Source: Elusimicrobia bacterium GWB2_63_22
Lineage (GTDB): Bacteria; Elusimicrobiota; Elusimicrobia; Elusimicrobiales; UBA9959
Reading direction: 5' to 3'
NCBI GenBank assembly: GCA_001799735.1
Contig: MGUA01000001.1
Location: forward strand, 94,554-158,553
DNA length: 64,000 nt
The position numbers were made by a program, and so were the translations under genes. Numbering within the stretch: the first letter of the stretch is position 1; every line of letters begins with the position of its first letter. Positions 29,501 through 44,500 of the stretch are shown here, piece after piece. Under the pieces are notes generated by a model, which was given only the letters and a program-made list of their open reading frames with translations, was not told where the DNA came from and made no database searches.

Positions 29501-32500
29501 GAGAGGCCGGAAGTGTCCAGCCAGGTCTCGGAGCCCCAGACGCTGCCGGTCCAGTACAGGGTGCTGGTGTTGTTGCGTATCTTCAGCTGGCTGCCCGCGA
29601 CCCCTGAAGGGTTGGTGTTCTGGTCGGCCGCGACGCCGTCTATCTCCGACAGGCTGTTGATAAAGCTGTTATTCGCGGGGCTGGTCGGGTTGGACAGCGG
29701 CTCCGTGGTGTCATACCGTATGGTCACGGGGCTGGGCGGGGTAAGGACGTTGCCGGCCACGTCGTCGGCCCGCACCTGCAGGTTGTAATCCTTGTTGTCC
29801 GTCAGCAGCGGAGCGGCTACGGTCCAGTTATAGTTGCCGCCGGCGCCGCCGGTTATCGCCGCCGTTATCCACTTGGGAGTGCCGGACGGGGAACTGAAAG
29901 CCAAAGTCTCGGGATCGTAATAATTACCCGAGAGCGCCTCCTGCACCGAGATCGAGGCGGACTTGATGGTGAACTGCTCATAGGCGGTGCCGGCGACGAT
30001 GAAGGGCGCCTTCAGGTTGGCGGCCGAAGCGGGGAAAGAGATGTTGGCCGCCGGGGGCGTGGTATCGTAGGTAAAGGTGACCGACGAGATCTCGGTCTCC
30101 ACGTTGGCCGGGGAGACGTCGTCCGATGCCTTGATCTTCATGCGGTAGGTGTAGCCGTCCCGCAGCATCGTATTGGAAATGGTGAAGCTCCAGTCCGTGC
30201 CGGCGTACACGGCTCCGAGCGACGGCTGGTTGAGCGGCTGGAAGGTCTCGGCGGTGAGCGTGAAGGTGCCGGCGAAAACCCCGGTCCAGTGGCCGGCGGC
30301 CGGCGCCACCTCGGCGATGCTGACCAGGACCTGCGCAAGCGAGGAGATGCCCGCAAGGTTGTCGGCGGCCGTACCGGTTATGGTAGTGAGCGTGCGCACC
30401 TTGGAGCCTTCTATCGGGCTGGTGATCCTGGAGACGGGCTTGGTCACGTCGTAGATCACGTTGGCGTTGGTCGCCACGTTGGCCAGCAGGGCGGCGGGGT
30501 TCGGCACGGGCAGGGCGTCGTCCTGGGCGCGGGCCCGGAAGCGGTACACCTTGTCGGCCACCATCGCGGAGGCCAGGCCGGCGGGCGCGTAGATCCAGGT
30601 ACCGGAGGAGGGCCCCTGGGGGGTCCACAGGTCGGCCTGGTGCCAGTAGCCGGTGTCGTCCGCGGCGGAGAGGAAGCCGTTGGCGTTGTCGTAATAGTAG
30701 GTCACGGTCCCCTGCAGGTAGGAGACCTGTGCCTGTATATTGGCCTGGCCGGCTATGCCGGAATTGGTGTTCCAGTTGGGGTCGTCGGCGGTACCGGTGA
30801 GGGAGGCCACGGACGCGATCTTGGAACCGGCGGCCGGGGTCAACACGGCCAGCGCCGGCGGGGTCTGGTCCGTGGTGAAGGTCACCGAGGAGCCGTTGCC
30901 CGAGAAATTGGTCTGCACGTTGCCGGCCTTGTCGGTGGCTTCCGCCCAGAGCGTGTAGGTGTCGTCGTCCGCCCAGACCGGCAGCGCGCTCACGGCCCAG
31001 GAGGACTGGTACACCGAAGCGGCCGTGAATACCGTGGGGTTGCCGATCCAGCCGGTCCCGTTCCAGTACTGGCCGGTGTCTTTGTTGTAGATCTTCACCT
31101 TGACGCCCTGGATCTGCACGCCGGGCTGCTGGCCGAAGTTCGCCAGCACCAGGTCCTCGGTCAGGGTACCGCTGGCCACGCTGACGGCGGAACGCTTCTG
31201 GCCCGCGTAGACGGAGGTGACCACCGCCGTGGGCACGGTGACGTCGTAGCTGAACAGGATGCCGCCGGTCGGGAAATCGGCCGCGAAGTCGGATTCGGTA
31301 CCCTCGAAGGAGGCGTTGTTGTAGGTAGTATCCAGCGCCTTGGCCCTGGCCTGGTACTGGATGCCGTTGGAGAAGGCCGCGGTCGGGTAGCTGACGGTAT
31401 ACTCCCACGAGGAGACGCCGACAAAGTAGGCGGACTGGTTGCCGGCCTGGTTCCAGAGGGCCGTATAGGTGGAGGTGGCGTTGTCCCAGAAAGTCTTGCC
31501 GGCGGCCACCTGAGGCCCGTTGGCCGCGGAGAGCTCGCCCCACATCCTGTTGACGCCGGACGCCGGCGGGTTGGCGCCGGGCGGGTCCACGGCGGTACCA
31601 CCGAGCCTGGGCATGACGTTATAGTATAGCTGGGCCGCGGCCGGCAGCTGCACAAAGGCGGACGGCCGCTGCGTATCATAATAAGACTGGTTCACGGCCG
31701 GGGTAAGCTCGTAAACGTCCGACAGGCTCTTGCCGATGGAGCGGAAGGTGTACGACGAGCCGCTCACCAGCTCAGGCAGATTCGTGGTCTTGCTCCAGAC
31801 CAGGTCGGGGGCGCCGGCCGAAGGGATGACGGTGGAGGAAGAGGCCGTCTGCTGCCAGCTCCCCGCGAAATTCCAGTACCAGTTGTCGCTCAGGCGGCGG
31901 ATCTCTATGGCGACGTCCTTGGTATCGTGGTTGGCGGTGCCGCTCACCTGGGTGAGGGCCTTGTAATACTTCAGGTTATCGGGCACCAGCACCTTGGTAT
32001 AGGAGGGCGGCGGCGTGAACTTGAAGCGCATGGAACCCCAGCTGAGCTCGCCGTTGTTGACGTTGTCGGCGGCGCTGGAGGTTATCACGTAGTAGCACTG
32101 GGCCTTGAAATCCACGCGCGGCGCGCCGGTCTCCTGCGGGTCCAGCTTCCACGAAACGGAATTGGCGGAAACGAACGGGTTGACGCCCAGCCAGGCCTCG
32201 GGGCCCTGCCAGGAGACTCCGCCCCAGTAGCGGCCGTTGAGGCTGCCGTTGGAACAGTCCAGTTCGGGGCCCTGATTGGTATCCTGCTGTATGCGCAGCT
32301 GCACGGTAGAGATGGCCGCGTTATAGTCCGAGGCCGTGCCGGCGATGCTGGAGATCTCCACTATGAAGCCGTCGGCCACGCCGGGGAAGGTCACCTTGGA
32401 GTCGGGCAGGATGTTGTCGAAAGTGAAGGTGGAATAGTTCACCGTAAAGCCGGTGTAGTTCCCCGACCTGTCGGTCACCTTGGTGCGCAGCAGGAACGTG

Positions 32501-35500
32501 GCGCTGGAGCGGCCCACCGCCCAGGAATTATTTCCCGTATCCGCGTTGACCGGGATGGCGGTCATGGTCCAGTTCGCCGCAGGCGCGGTAACGCTGGAGA
32601 CATAGCCCGCCTGCCAGAGCCCGGTGTTGAAGTTCCAGTAGCGGTGCGGGTTGGCGTCGGTATCGGTAAGGTCGTACTCTATCGACAGCAGCCCCGAAGG
32701 AATATTGCCCCCGGCCACGGGGTCGGCCGCCGTGCCGGAGAGCGAAGAGAGCGTGCGGAAATGGCTCAGGTGCAGCGGCTGCTGGATGAAAGCCGTGGGC
32801 GTGCTGAAGTCCATCAGGAACGTGGACGTGGCGTAGAGCACCTCGGTATTGGGCCCGCCGTTGACGGGCTCGGTATTGTCCATGGCCTCGGCCTGCAGCT
32901 CGAAGCGGTAGCCGTCGGCGTTATTGGCGCCGGTAAAGGCCGTAGCGGGGATGGCCCGGGTCCAGGCTATGGTGTTGCCGTCGGCGGTAGGCAGCGGCCC
33001 GGCCGCCGTCTGGAAGCTCCAGGAGAGCGCGCTGGCCACCCAGTTCTGGTCGCCCCAGTCGTAGTAGGTCCTGGCGCTCGCGGAATTCAGCCGCGAGATC
33101 CTGACGCGGACCCTTTCCAGGCCGGAAGGCGCGCCGTTGCTGAAATCCGAAGCCGTGCCGCCCAGGGAGGCCACCGGCGCGTTAAGATAGGCCGCGCCCG
33201 CGGGCGACGTAATGCCCGAGGTGGGCACTATCGGGTCCAGGGTGAAGACCACCGCGCCCGTAACGGGCAGGGCGTCCGGCCGGGAGACATTGTCAACGAT
33301 GTCCTTGGCCCGCACGAAGACCCTGAACTGCCGCGAGAAGTTGGACCCGGGCAGGGTATTGAAATAAGCTATCAGCGCGGCGTCGTTATAGACCCAGTTA
33401 TCGGCGTCCGTCAGCGCGGCGTTGCGCCAGTGCGTGGTGGTGGTCCCGGTGGTGATAAAGGTGGCGCCGTCCCAGTAGGCGTCGTTGGAGACCAGCTGCA
33501 CCACCACCTGCACGGCGCCGGCGGCGCTGAACCGGCTCACCTTCTCGGCTACCGTGCCGTAGATGGACGGCATGGAGGCGTAGGCGAAGTTGCCCGGCAT
33601 GGTGACGGTGGCCGTAGGCGCGGAGGCGTCGTAGCAGAAAGACCTCTCCACGTAGTTCTCCAGGTTGCGGGAACGGTCCAGGGAGCGCGTGCGCACCGTG
33701 TAGGTGCTGGCCTCCACCAGCAGCGGCGGCCAGGCGTCGGGGGCTTTGGGATAAGACCAGGAGGCGGCCGAGATTATGTTCACGCCGATGATGGCGTCGG
33801 TGTTCTGCGTGGTCGGGGTAAAGTTGGCCATGCGCCAGAAGTCGCCCACCGCGAAACCGGTGCCGTTGAAGGCCTCGTTGGAGGCGTTCAGGATCTGCAC
33901 CGACACGCCGTCCGCCGCCAGGCCGCTCATCGCCTCTATGGCGCCGTTATTGACCCAGTCGGAAGCCGCGCCCGAGAACTGCAGCGCCTGCGCGGCGTTC
34001 TGGAAGGCCGCCGACGGGACGGCTATAGTGGTGGAAGGCTTGTTGACGTCATAGATGAATTCGCGGGTGTACGTGCCGTCGGGCACCTGGTTGCCGGCGT
34101 TATCTATACCCCAGAACTCGGCCCTGAACCGCTTATTTTCGGTCCAGGCCGGCGGGTCGAACGACCACGGCGCGGCCCCGGAAACGATCATCCAGGTGGA
34201 CGCGACCACGCTCCAGGCCGAGCCGTCCCATTTAGGTTTGGGCGAACCCGCCTCGGAAAGATTGGACAGCTGCATCTTCAACGGCGGCACTATGCCGGCG
34301 GGGCTGTCGGCCGAACTGCCGAGCAGCTGCCCGGTGGCCCTGGCCGGCCCGTAGAAGGCGCTGACGCCGGCCATGGGCGTGGAGATGGAGATGGACGGGT
34401 AGTTGAAGTCGGAGGTCACCGAGATGGCCGCGGGCGCCTCCTCGTTGCCGGCCTTGTCCACGCCGGCGATGGAGATGGTGTAGACGTGGTTGTTGGTGGA
34501 GATGGTCGGCGGCTCGTAGGTGGCCGGGGGATAGGTCCACGTAATGGTGGAGGCCGAGGACGTGTAGGACACCGGCAGGTCCGTCGGCGTGTTCATGGCC
34601 CAGCCCAGCGCCGTGGTACCGCGCCAGTAATAGGTGTCTATGCCCACGGTGTGGGAGATCCGCAGCTTCAGGCCGCCGGTAGCGGCCTGGCCAGACAGGC
34701 CGCCGTAGCTGGTACCGGAGATCTCCGCCAGGCTGGCCTGGATAAAGCTGTTGGCGGTAGGCGTGGACACGCGCGAGACCGGCGGCGTGCCGTCCACCAT
34801 GAAGTTCACCACGGTGTAGGGGTTCTGCTCGTTGCCGCCGTTGGGGCCGGTGAAAGGCGTGGCCGTATCGAAGGCGCGGGTGCGTATGGTATACGGCCTG
34901 TCCGATACCCACTTGGCGCCGTCGAAAGGATACCGCCAGGGATTTACGTCTATCACCGTCTGCCAGGCGGTGTCGTAGGTCACGGTCCAGGAACTGAAGG
35001 CGGCGCCGGTCCAGTAATAGGTATCGCCGTCCTGCAGGTAGGACAGGTGCATCTGCACCCGGTTGATATGGTTCGCGATGTAGGGCAGCGTGCCGTCGGT
35101 GGCCGTACCATTGAGCGGGCTCACGCCGGTCAGCACGGAAGGCGTGTAGTTTCCCCCCTCCACGGGCTGTATCAGGAAGCTCTGCGGCGGCGTGGTGTCC
35201 CAGACGAAAGTCAGGGACGAGACATTATGGGTGAACAGCGTCTGCGGGCTGCCGCCGCGGTCCACGGCGCTGGACTGCAGGATGTAGTACCGGCCGGTCT
35301 CCAGCTTGGAGGCCAGGTCGACGGCGTCGAAACTCCAGGTGTCGGTGCCGGAGACGATGTTGAAACTGGAGCTCAGCACGGAGAAAGCGGTGTCGCCGCT
35401 GTGCCACCACTTGTTGCCGGTCTGGTCGTAGATCTGCAGTTCCACCCTGTCCAGGTCGGTCTTCAGGTTAGGGGGATAGGTGCCGTCGGGGTCGAAGGCC

Positions 35501-38500
35501 GTGCCGGTTATGGTGGTGAGCGTGCGCAGCACGGCCAGGGGCGCGGGGTACTGGATGCGCGACACGGGGACCGAGGTGTCGTAGGTGACGGTATACTGCG
35601 GCGCGTCCGCCTCGGTGCGGGTGTTGCCGGCCTTGTCCTCCAGCTTGGCGTAAATAGTGTAGCTGCGGCCGTCGCGCAGGGCCGGCGTGACCAGGGTGAC
35701 CGTGCTCCAGTTCACCGTGCCGGTGGCCAGGATGTCGCTCGAGGACATGGCCACGTCGAAATTGAGGCCGTTCCAGTAGGAGCCGGTGTCGTCCTTGATC
35801 ATCACTACCACCCGGTTCATGCCTTCCTTGTAGGCGGTCGGCAGGGCGTCACGGCCCGGGTCCAGCGCGGTGCCGCTTATCGCCGGCATGGTATTTACGT
35901 ACGGGGAAGCGGGCGAAAGGACCAGGCCCACGGGCAGGGTGTCGTCCACGATTATCGTGCGCACCGTGGCGGGGATCTCGGCCTCGTTGGCCGAGTTGTA
36001 GCCCACGCTCGACAGCGTGTAGCTGGAGTTGCCCAGGGTGAAAGCCAGCGCGCCGGAAATGCCGCGCGACCAGGCGCCGCCGGTGGCGTTGACGTAGGTA
36101 TAGGTATCGACGGCTATCCAGTTCTTGTTGACCTCGTCCCAGTATTTTTTATCGGTCTGGCGCTGCACGCGCACCTGCACGCTGTTGGTGGCCCGCAGGT
36201 TGGTGCCGTTGCCGATGATGGAGAGCACGCTGCCGCCCTTCAGGTTGGCCCACTCGGTGCCCGGCGTGGTTATGAAAGTGTCGGCGTAAGGGGACTGGAA
36301 ATTGAAGGTCAGGTCCGGGGAATTCTGGCCGGGGTAAACGCGCGTGTTGCCGGCCTTGTCCACGGCCACGGCCTGCAGGTCGTAGGAGGCGCCGTTCTCC
36401 CAGTTTATCGGCGGCGTCAGCGCGGCCACGTTCCAGGCCCAGTTGCCGGGCTGGCCCTGCGGGTCGCTGATGGTGGCGGTGGAGAACCACAGGCGGTCGT
36501 TGGGGTATTCAAAGCCGCCGCCGCTGGGGCAGGTTTCCCAGGAGATGGTGGCGTTATTGTAGCAGGCCTGCGGCTCGGTGATCTTGCGCAGGGCGATGCG
36601 CACCACGTCGGAATTGCGCAGTTCGCCGGGCAGGGTGTCCTGCGCGGTGCCGGTGATGCTGGTGACGGAGGAGATCTGCACCGTCGGGTACAGGGCGCGG
36701 GAGGTGGGCGGCGTGGTGTCGCCGGTGAAATAGTTGGTGGTGTATTCGGTCTGCAGGTTGCTGACCAGGTCTATCACGCGGCTCATGGCGTAATAGGTGG
36801 TGCCGTCGGCTATGGCCCCCGCCCCGATGTTATAGACCCAGGTGCCGGAGGAGGCCCCGGTGAAAGCGGCGGTGTTCCAGAACCTCGAGGCCTCGCTGAA
36901 GCCGGTATTCTTCCACCACTTGTTGGTCTTGAGTTCCTGTATGGCCACCTGCACGCCGGCGGCGCCAATGCCTGCCTCGTAGGTGCGGCCGGCGCCCCAG
37001 CCGTCAGCCGCGTGCAGGTTCTCCACCGAGTCGTCGGCGGTGCCGGTGATGGCCGGCACGGAACCGATGAAGCTGTTATGCACGGGGAAGGAGATCTTCG
37101 AGGTGGGCGTGGTCATGTCCACGGTAAAAGTGAACGTGGAGAAATACGCGCTGTCGGTATTATTGGCGGCGTTGTCGCGGGCGGAATGGTAGATATAGTA
37201 CTGGTACCCGTCCTGCTGGGGGGCGTTGACAAAACGGCTCCAGGGATTGGGGCCGGTGGTGGGATAATTATTCGAAGCCGGAGCCGTCCATTCGCCGTTG
37301 TCGAAGTTATGATAAGCCCCGTCGGAACGCTTCATCCTGATCTTGACCGCCGATAGCCCCGAGGGCAGCGGCAGCCCGGGGTCTATGGAAGTGCCCACAA
37401 AGCGGCCGGTTGAATTGGCCACCAAGTAATTTTCCGGCACGGTAACAAAGGTCTCCGGCAGCGTAGTATCATAGCCGAAATAGTACGCCGCGGAACCGCC
37501 GCCGGCCACCTGGTTGGCGTCTATGTTGGCGTTGGTAGGGGTAGCTTGCACGTTGCCGGCCAGGTCCGTAGCGCGGCCCCAGACTACTATGCGGCTATTG
37601 TTGACGACGGTGTTCATGGAAGGAGGAAGCGTCACGGACCAAGCGCCGTTGGCCAAAACAACCGGCAGCCAGTGATTGTACATGCTGCCGGTGTCTCCGT
37701 CCCAGTCGTCAGTATTACCGGCCATGCCGCCGGTCCAGGTCTTCTCGTAGCCCGCCGCCTTTATCAGCACTTCCACTCCGGCGACAACTCCGGTATCGTA
37801 TGCAATTCCGTAAATATGGGTCGCGGTGTTCCGATAGAGGCCGCTGACCGGCGCGGTGGCCTCGGCCACGGGTATGACGTTGTCGTATTTTACTATACGC
37901 CCCACGCCGGCGGGTACCGTGGCGTTGGTCGGGTAGCCGGAAGGGGCGCCGAATTCCCTGTTGAGGGCCAGGTCGTAGGCCCAGGGCACTATCAGGTAGT
38001 CCTTGCGGCCCCAGCTGGAGATCGCGCTCTGCATATCGCCCGGCAGAGTATAGGTCCAGTTGCCGAACGTGGCGGCGGCGGTGCTGACAGAGGCCTCGTA
38101 CCAGAGAGGCTCGCTCCTGTCGAAATCGGTAGAGCCGTTCCACCAGTTGCTGCCCACCTGGCGGATGGCCACCCGGAGGGTATAGGTGCTCAGGCTGGCC
38201 TCGTTGCTCTTATCGCCATAGGGATCGTCGGAGGCGGTGCCCTGCACAAGCGTCAGGGTTTTAACATACTCGGAAGCCTGCGAGGTGACCGTGGAGGTGG
38301 GCTTGTCCAGGTCGTACTTGGTGGTCACGGCGGTTACGCCGGAGTAATTGCCCGCGTAATCCTCGGCCCTGACCTCGTACTTATACAGTTTGTCGCTGAC
38401 GAAAACCAGCCCGGGAGCGGCATACTCCCAGTTGGGCAGAATGCCCTGCGCCGGCTGCCAGAGCGGCGCGGAGCAGCCTACGAAAGAGGCGCCGTTGAAG

Positions 38501-41500
38501 CAGTTGAGGTAGGCGCCCACGCCGGAGACCTCGCTGATGGCCACCGCCACGGTGCTGGCGGCGGTATTGGCCGAGCCCTGCGGATTGGTGGTGGCACCCA
38601 GGGCCGGGGTAGAGACGAAGATCTGCGAATAGGTCGCGTTATTGAGCGGGTAGGTGAGCGTGACCTGCGGGCCGGTGAGGTCGTAAGTGACGGTATAAGT
38701 AGAGTAGACCGAGGCGTAGTTGCCGGCGTAGTCCAGGGCGCGGGCCACGGCGGTATAGGCCGCGTCGTCGGCCAGCATGGCCGGGTTGACGGTATAGTAC
38801 CACGAGGTGTCCCCGAGCCGCGTGGTGGCCAGCCAGACGGCGGGGTCGCTGACGTTGTCGGTCCAGCCGCCGGGAGTCCAGTAGCGCTGGTCGGCGCCGG
38901 CTCCGGTGGAGATCTTTATTTCGGCGGCGCTGAAACCCGCGATATCGGCGTTGACCGTGCCGCCTATGCCGGGCAGCTGGCGCACGGCCAGAGCGGTAGG
39001 CGTGGTTATCAGGACGGAAGGCGGCGTGTCGTCCAGGATGAAATGGCGCAGGTTAGCGCCGCGGGACTGGGTGGTTTCCCACCAGCCGTCGCCAACGCCG
39101 TTTGCCGGCCTGGCGTCGTCCATGACCTTGCTCTCTGTCCTGTATTCCCGGTCCCCGGCGGGCCAGGCGATGTCCTGCAGATAGGTCCAGTTATAGGGAG
39201 GCGCGGCGCCCATGGAGACGACGTGCCAGGCGGTGTCATAGGCGCCGGCGCTGACGAAAGCCGAACCGTTCCAGTAATGCGTGGTGTTGCCGTCCAGGTA
39301 CGACAGCCGGATCAGGCCGCTCTTGACCCCTGCGTTATAGGTGGTATAAAAATCGTCCCGCGCGGAACCGCGCAGCAGCGAGGTGGTGGCGTCCTTGCCG
39401 GCGTTGGCGGACTTGTAGCGGCCGCTGTAAGGCAGCAGGTCGTCGGCGGGAAAGCTGAACTGCGAAGACGGCCGGGCCTTGTCCACCTTTACCGCCACAG
39501 AGGACTCGGCGAGGGTGAAGATCTCCTGCTGGTTCCCGGCGACGTCGTGCGCCTTTACCAGGACCAGGTACTTGAGGCCGCTGCCGGCAGGGCTGAAATC
39601 GTCGTCCAGGCCGGACGGGGAATAGGACCAGGTCCTGGCGTCGGCCGCCAGGTAGCCGCTGGTGTTGCCGCGCAGCGCTATCCAGTTGGGCTCCACCTGG
39701 TTCACGGTGAAAGCCAGGTCGGAATTGCTGTACCAGAGGCCGGAAGAGTCCAGCTTCTTTATCGCCAGCGAGATGTCGTAGTTGTCGAAGTTGTCGGCGG
39801 CCGTGCCGCTGATGACCGCCATCTCCCTGACGCCGCTATCGTTGGCGTCGACGGGGGAGGTAAACCTGGCGGAGGGAGAGGACACGTCCACCGTGAACGG
39901 GAAGGCGACGGCCGAACCGATATTGCCGGCCTTATCCGTAAGCGAGATCTCCACGGAATAGCTATGGTCTGGCTCGAACACCAGGGAGGTGGTGAAGGCC
40001 GTGGTGGTATAACTGACTGTACCTGTCTTTGTAACGTCGTTCCAGGCAAGGCTGGCGGGCAGGTCCGTATAGGTCCCGGCCACGGTAAAGGTGGAGGCCT
40101 GCCAGTTCCAGAACTTGTCAGCGCCCTGCTTGACCCTGAAATAGGCTGAGACCACGATGCCCGGAGTTACGTCCGAAACCGTGCCGGTCAGCGCCGACAG
40201 AGACCGCATGTAGCCGCGGTCCGGCATGGTGACCCCGGCCTCCGGGGCGGCGGAGTCGACTATGAACTCGCGGTAAACGGAGGGCGTCTCCTCGGTACCG
40301 AAGATGGTGTTCGCGCCCCTGGCGGTGACGCGGTATTGCCTGTTGCCGGTCCAGGAAGGGGCGGTCCACTGCCAGTCGGGAGGATTAAACACATCCACGC
40401 CCACATACCCTGTGAAAGTAGTGGTGGAAACCCAGTCTACCCCGTTCCAGACCTTGTCGTCGTTGCCTGTGCCGTAAGTCTGGTCAAGGCCGTAATCTAT
40501 GACGCGCAGGGCCACGGTAGACGAGTAGATGGCCGTACCGGCCAGCGCCGGCACCGCGCTCACCCTGTAATGGGGCGTGGTAGTGTTAGGCGTGGTCACC
40601 GCCGAGACCGGCAGCGGCGGCTTCAGCGTGAACTGTATATACGGAGAGGCAGCCCCGAAAGAGCCGGGCTTGGGAGTCTCGTTGCCGGCCTGGTCCACCG
40701 CCTTGGCGAAGATCTGGTACGCGATGCCGGTCTCGTTATTGAACACCCAGGTAGGCGTGGAAATGCCGGTGGCCTGCCAGGCGCCGCCGCCCACGGTAGT
40801 GGCGTCGTAGAAGAGCTCGGTGTTGGAAGTCCAGCCCGCCGCGCCGTCCCGGTTCCAGTACTTGCCGGAGCAGATGCCGGAAGCGCAGTAGTAGGAGAGG
40901 CGCACCTTGTCCAGCGTGCCGCCGATATCCGAGGCCGACCCGGAGATCACGCTGGCCTCGGCCTGTATCAGCGAACCGTTGGCGGGGTAGGTTATCGTCG
41001 AGATAGGGGCCTCGAAATCGGCCTTCACGTTGGTCGCGGTGGCGTAGGTCAGCTGGTAATTGCCGGCCTTGTCCGCGGCCCAGGCGTTGATCTCGTAAAT
41101 TTCACCGCTCTGCCAGGGCGCGGGACTGGTAGTAAGCTGCCACCAGGTCGCTCCAGGGCTGAGAATGCCGGCGGGCAGCACGGGATTGGGCGTATTGGTC
41201 ACAGTCCAGGCGTCGGCGGTGGCGTCCCAGTACTGCCCGGCGTTGGCCCCGACAGTCTGCTTTATGCGAACAAAGACGTTGTCCACCACGCCGTTGGGCA
41301 CGTCGTAGGAACCGCCGCTGACCTTGCCGGTCTGGCTGACGTAGCCGTTGTCTATCGGGTAGAAGATGGCGGCGGTGGGCCGGGTGACGTCGTAGACGAA
41401 GGACATCTTTACGCCGTAGCCCTCGTAGGTGCCGGCGGCGTCGCGCGCGTTGGTCTCTATGGTGAAGCGGCGGCCGTCATTATTGGCGAACATGTCCGGG

Positions 41501-44500
41501 AGTATGGTCCAGGTCCAGTTGTCGAAAGGCGCGCTGGCGCCCAGCGTGATGGGGTTGAGGCTCCAGCCGGTGTTGCCGTTCCAGTACGGGAGAGCCGGGT
41601 TGCCGTCCCGGGAAACGTAGAGGTAAATATTGGACACACCGGAAGCGCCGGGATCGGTGCTGGTACCCTGCACCAGCCCGGGCATGTAATTCAGATAGGC
41701 GCCCGAAGCGGGCACAGTAACTGTAGACACGGGGGCCAGGCTGTCGTAGCGGAAAGTAGCGGTGGTATAGACCGTATCGTAGTTGCCGGCATTATCCAGG
41801 GCGCGGGCGCGGATGCGGATGATGGAGCCGTCCATGTAGCCGGAGGCGGAGAAGGTGGTGTTCTGTATGTTGTAGGACCAGGTGGAGGAGCTCTGCCACA
41901 GCGTCTCCGCGACGGGGAGCCACGGCGCGTTGCCCTCCGACTCGCCGGTCAGGGACCAGGCCCCGCTGATAGAGGGGTCGTAATACATCGTCTGCGAAAC
42001 GTTGAACACCGAGATCCAGGTCCGGTTGACCGACACGTTATCCTTGGTGGTACCGACAATGGTCTCCAGCGAGCTGTAGGGCCTGTCGTTGGGGGGCGCC
42101 GGCATGGTGATATAGCTGACCGGCTTCTCGTTGTCGTATGTGAACACTATGCCGTTGCCGGCGGGGATATGCGCCGCCTGCGGCAGGCCGGTATTGGGGC
42201 CGTATTCCGGGTTCAGGGCCCTGTCGTAGGACCAGGGCACCACGCGGTAGGAGGAATTCTGGTTGGCCGGGTCGGTAAGGTAGCCCTGCAGGCCGGAGGG
42301 CAGGGCGTAGGTGAATTTGCCGGCGTTAGCGCCGTAGGTGGACATTACCGCCTCGTACCAGGTGGGGTTGGTATTGCCGACGGCGAAATCCGAGCCGTTC
42401 CACCAGCCGGTCTCCGAGACCGAGCCGCTCAGGCGCCTGAAAGCCAGTTTAACCGTGTACGTGCCGATGCCGGCCTGGTAGGCGTCAGCCCCGTCGCCGG
42501 CGGTGCCGCGTATGAGCGTGAAGCCGGTGGTAAGGCCGGCCAGCGGGTAGGTGACGGTGGAAGTGGGCTTGGCCACGTCGAACTTTATGGTGACCACGGC
42601 CAGGGCGGACTCGTTGCCGGCATAGTCTATGGCCTTGGCGTCGATGCGGTACTGCTTGTTGCCGGCGAAATCCAGCAGCGCGTTGCTGTAGGTCCAGGCG
42701 GCGGGGGTGACGCCCTGGGCCGGCTGCCAGCTGGGGCAGGCGTCGAAGCTGGCGCCGTTGAAGCAGACGGCCCCGTCGATATCCGTTATCTGCACCGCCA
42801 CGGTGCTGACCTTGGCGTACGTGGAGACCTGGCCGGTCTGCGACGAACCGCCGGCCACGGGCGTAGACAGGCGTATGCGGGAATAGGTCTGGTCGGTCTC
42901 GGGGAAAGTCAGCGTAACAGCCGGAGGAGTAGTGTCGTAAGTGAACACGGAGGTGGCGTAGGTGACGGAATAATTACCGGCGTAGTCCAGCGTCCTGGCA
43001 GAGATCGTATAGACGGTGTCGTCGAGCAGCATGAGCGGCGGCACGGTGTAGTACCAGGAAGTCGGGTAATTCAGGGTCGCCTGTATCCAGGTCTCCGGCG
43101 CGTTCACCCAGGCGGAATCGTTCCAGTACTTGGTGCCGTCCACCCCGGTGGTGGAGATACGCACCTCCGTCCACCGGTGGCCGGAAAGGGCCGCCGCCGC
43201 GTTGCCGTCTATGCGCGTGAGGGCGGTGAGCGCCAGCACCGAGGGCGTGGTGATCTCCACCGTGGGCGGCGTATTGTCCACTATAAAGTTATGCCGCGCG
43301 AAGGTGGTCCAATCCTCCACGTTGCCGTTGCCGCCCACCGGGTCGTCGGCGGCCCTGGCCAGGTCGCGCGCCTTGGACTCAAGGGTGTATTCCCTGTCCC
43401 CGGCCGGCCAGGTCACAAAGCCGGTATACTCCCAGATCCAAGGCGGCGCGGTGGTGCCGTCCAGGGCGGTGTTCAGCCAGGCCGTCTCGGAACTGACGTC
43501 CACAAAGGCCCCGCCGAACCAGTAATAGGTGGTGACGCCGGACAGGTAAGAGAGCCGCACCTTCACGTCCCCGACCCCGGAATAGTTCAGCGAGGGATTG
43601 TCCAGCGCTGTGCCGCGTATATCGTCCTGGCCTACCACGCCGGGCTTATACCTGCCGGCCACGCCGGCGTCGTCCACGGGGTAGGCGATGAAGGAGGCCG
43701 GCGCGCTCTTGTCCACTTTCACTATCATCGAAGAGATGTCGGTGGCGAACTGGTCCTGTTCATTGCCGGCCACGTCGCGGGCGCGGACGAGGATATTGTA
43801 AAGGCCGCCGCTCTCGAGGGCGCTGTCGAGACCCGCCGGCGCGTAGGTCCAGGAGGTGGCGTTGGGGGAAAGGAAACCGACGGCATTGGTCACGTCCAGC
43901 CACTTGGGCAGCGTGCCGGAGCCGGTGAAGCCGGCGCCCTCGTACCAGCGCGGGGTGCCTGTCAGGCGGCGGATGGCCACCTCCACCCCGGTGCTGCGCC
44001 AGAGGTCGTAGGCGGTGCCGGAAATGGAGGGCATCGTTTTCACGTTATTCTTGTTGGCGGGCAGCGGGATGAGCAGCCTCGCCGACGGGGAAGAGATGTC
44101 GAACGTGAACGTCATCTCCGAAACGTCGGAGGCATTCAGGGCCTTGTCCTGCGAATACAGCTGCGCCACGTAGGTCTTGTCCGGCTCGAAGGCCCGGTTG
44201 TCCTGAAAATAATCCGTGGTATAGGAGGCCAGGCCGGAAACCACCGTGGCGGTAAGGTTGGTGTCCCCCCCGGCGAGAGCCGTAAAGGTGGAGGTCTTCC
44301 AGTTCCAGTATTCGGCCGCGGTCTGCCGCTTCAGCCTGAAGTAGGTGGACTGCACCGCCCCCGGTTCTATGTCCGTAACGGCGCCCTGAAGGTTGCCGTT
44401 GATATTGGAAAGGCTCTTCATGTAGAGCTGGCCGGGGAAGGAGACCGAGGTCACCGGCGCGCTGGAGTCTATAATGAACTCGGCGGAGGGACCGGCGGCC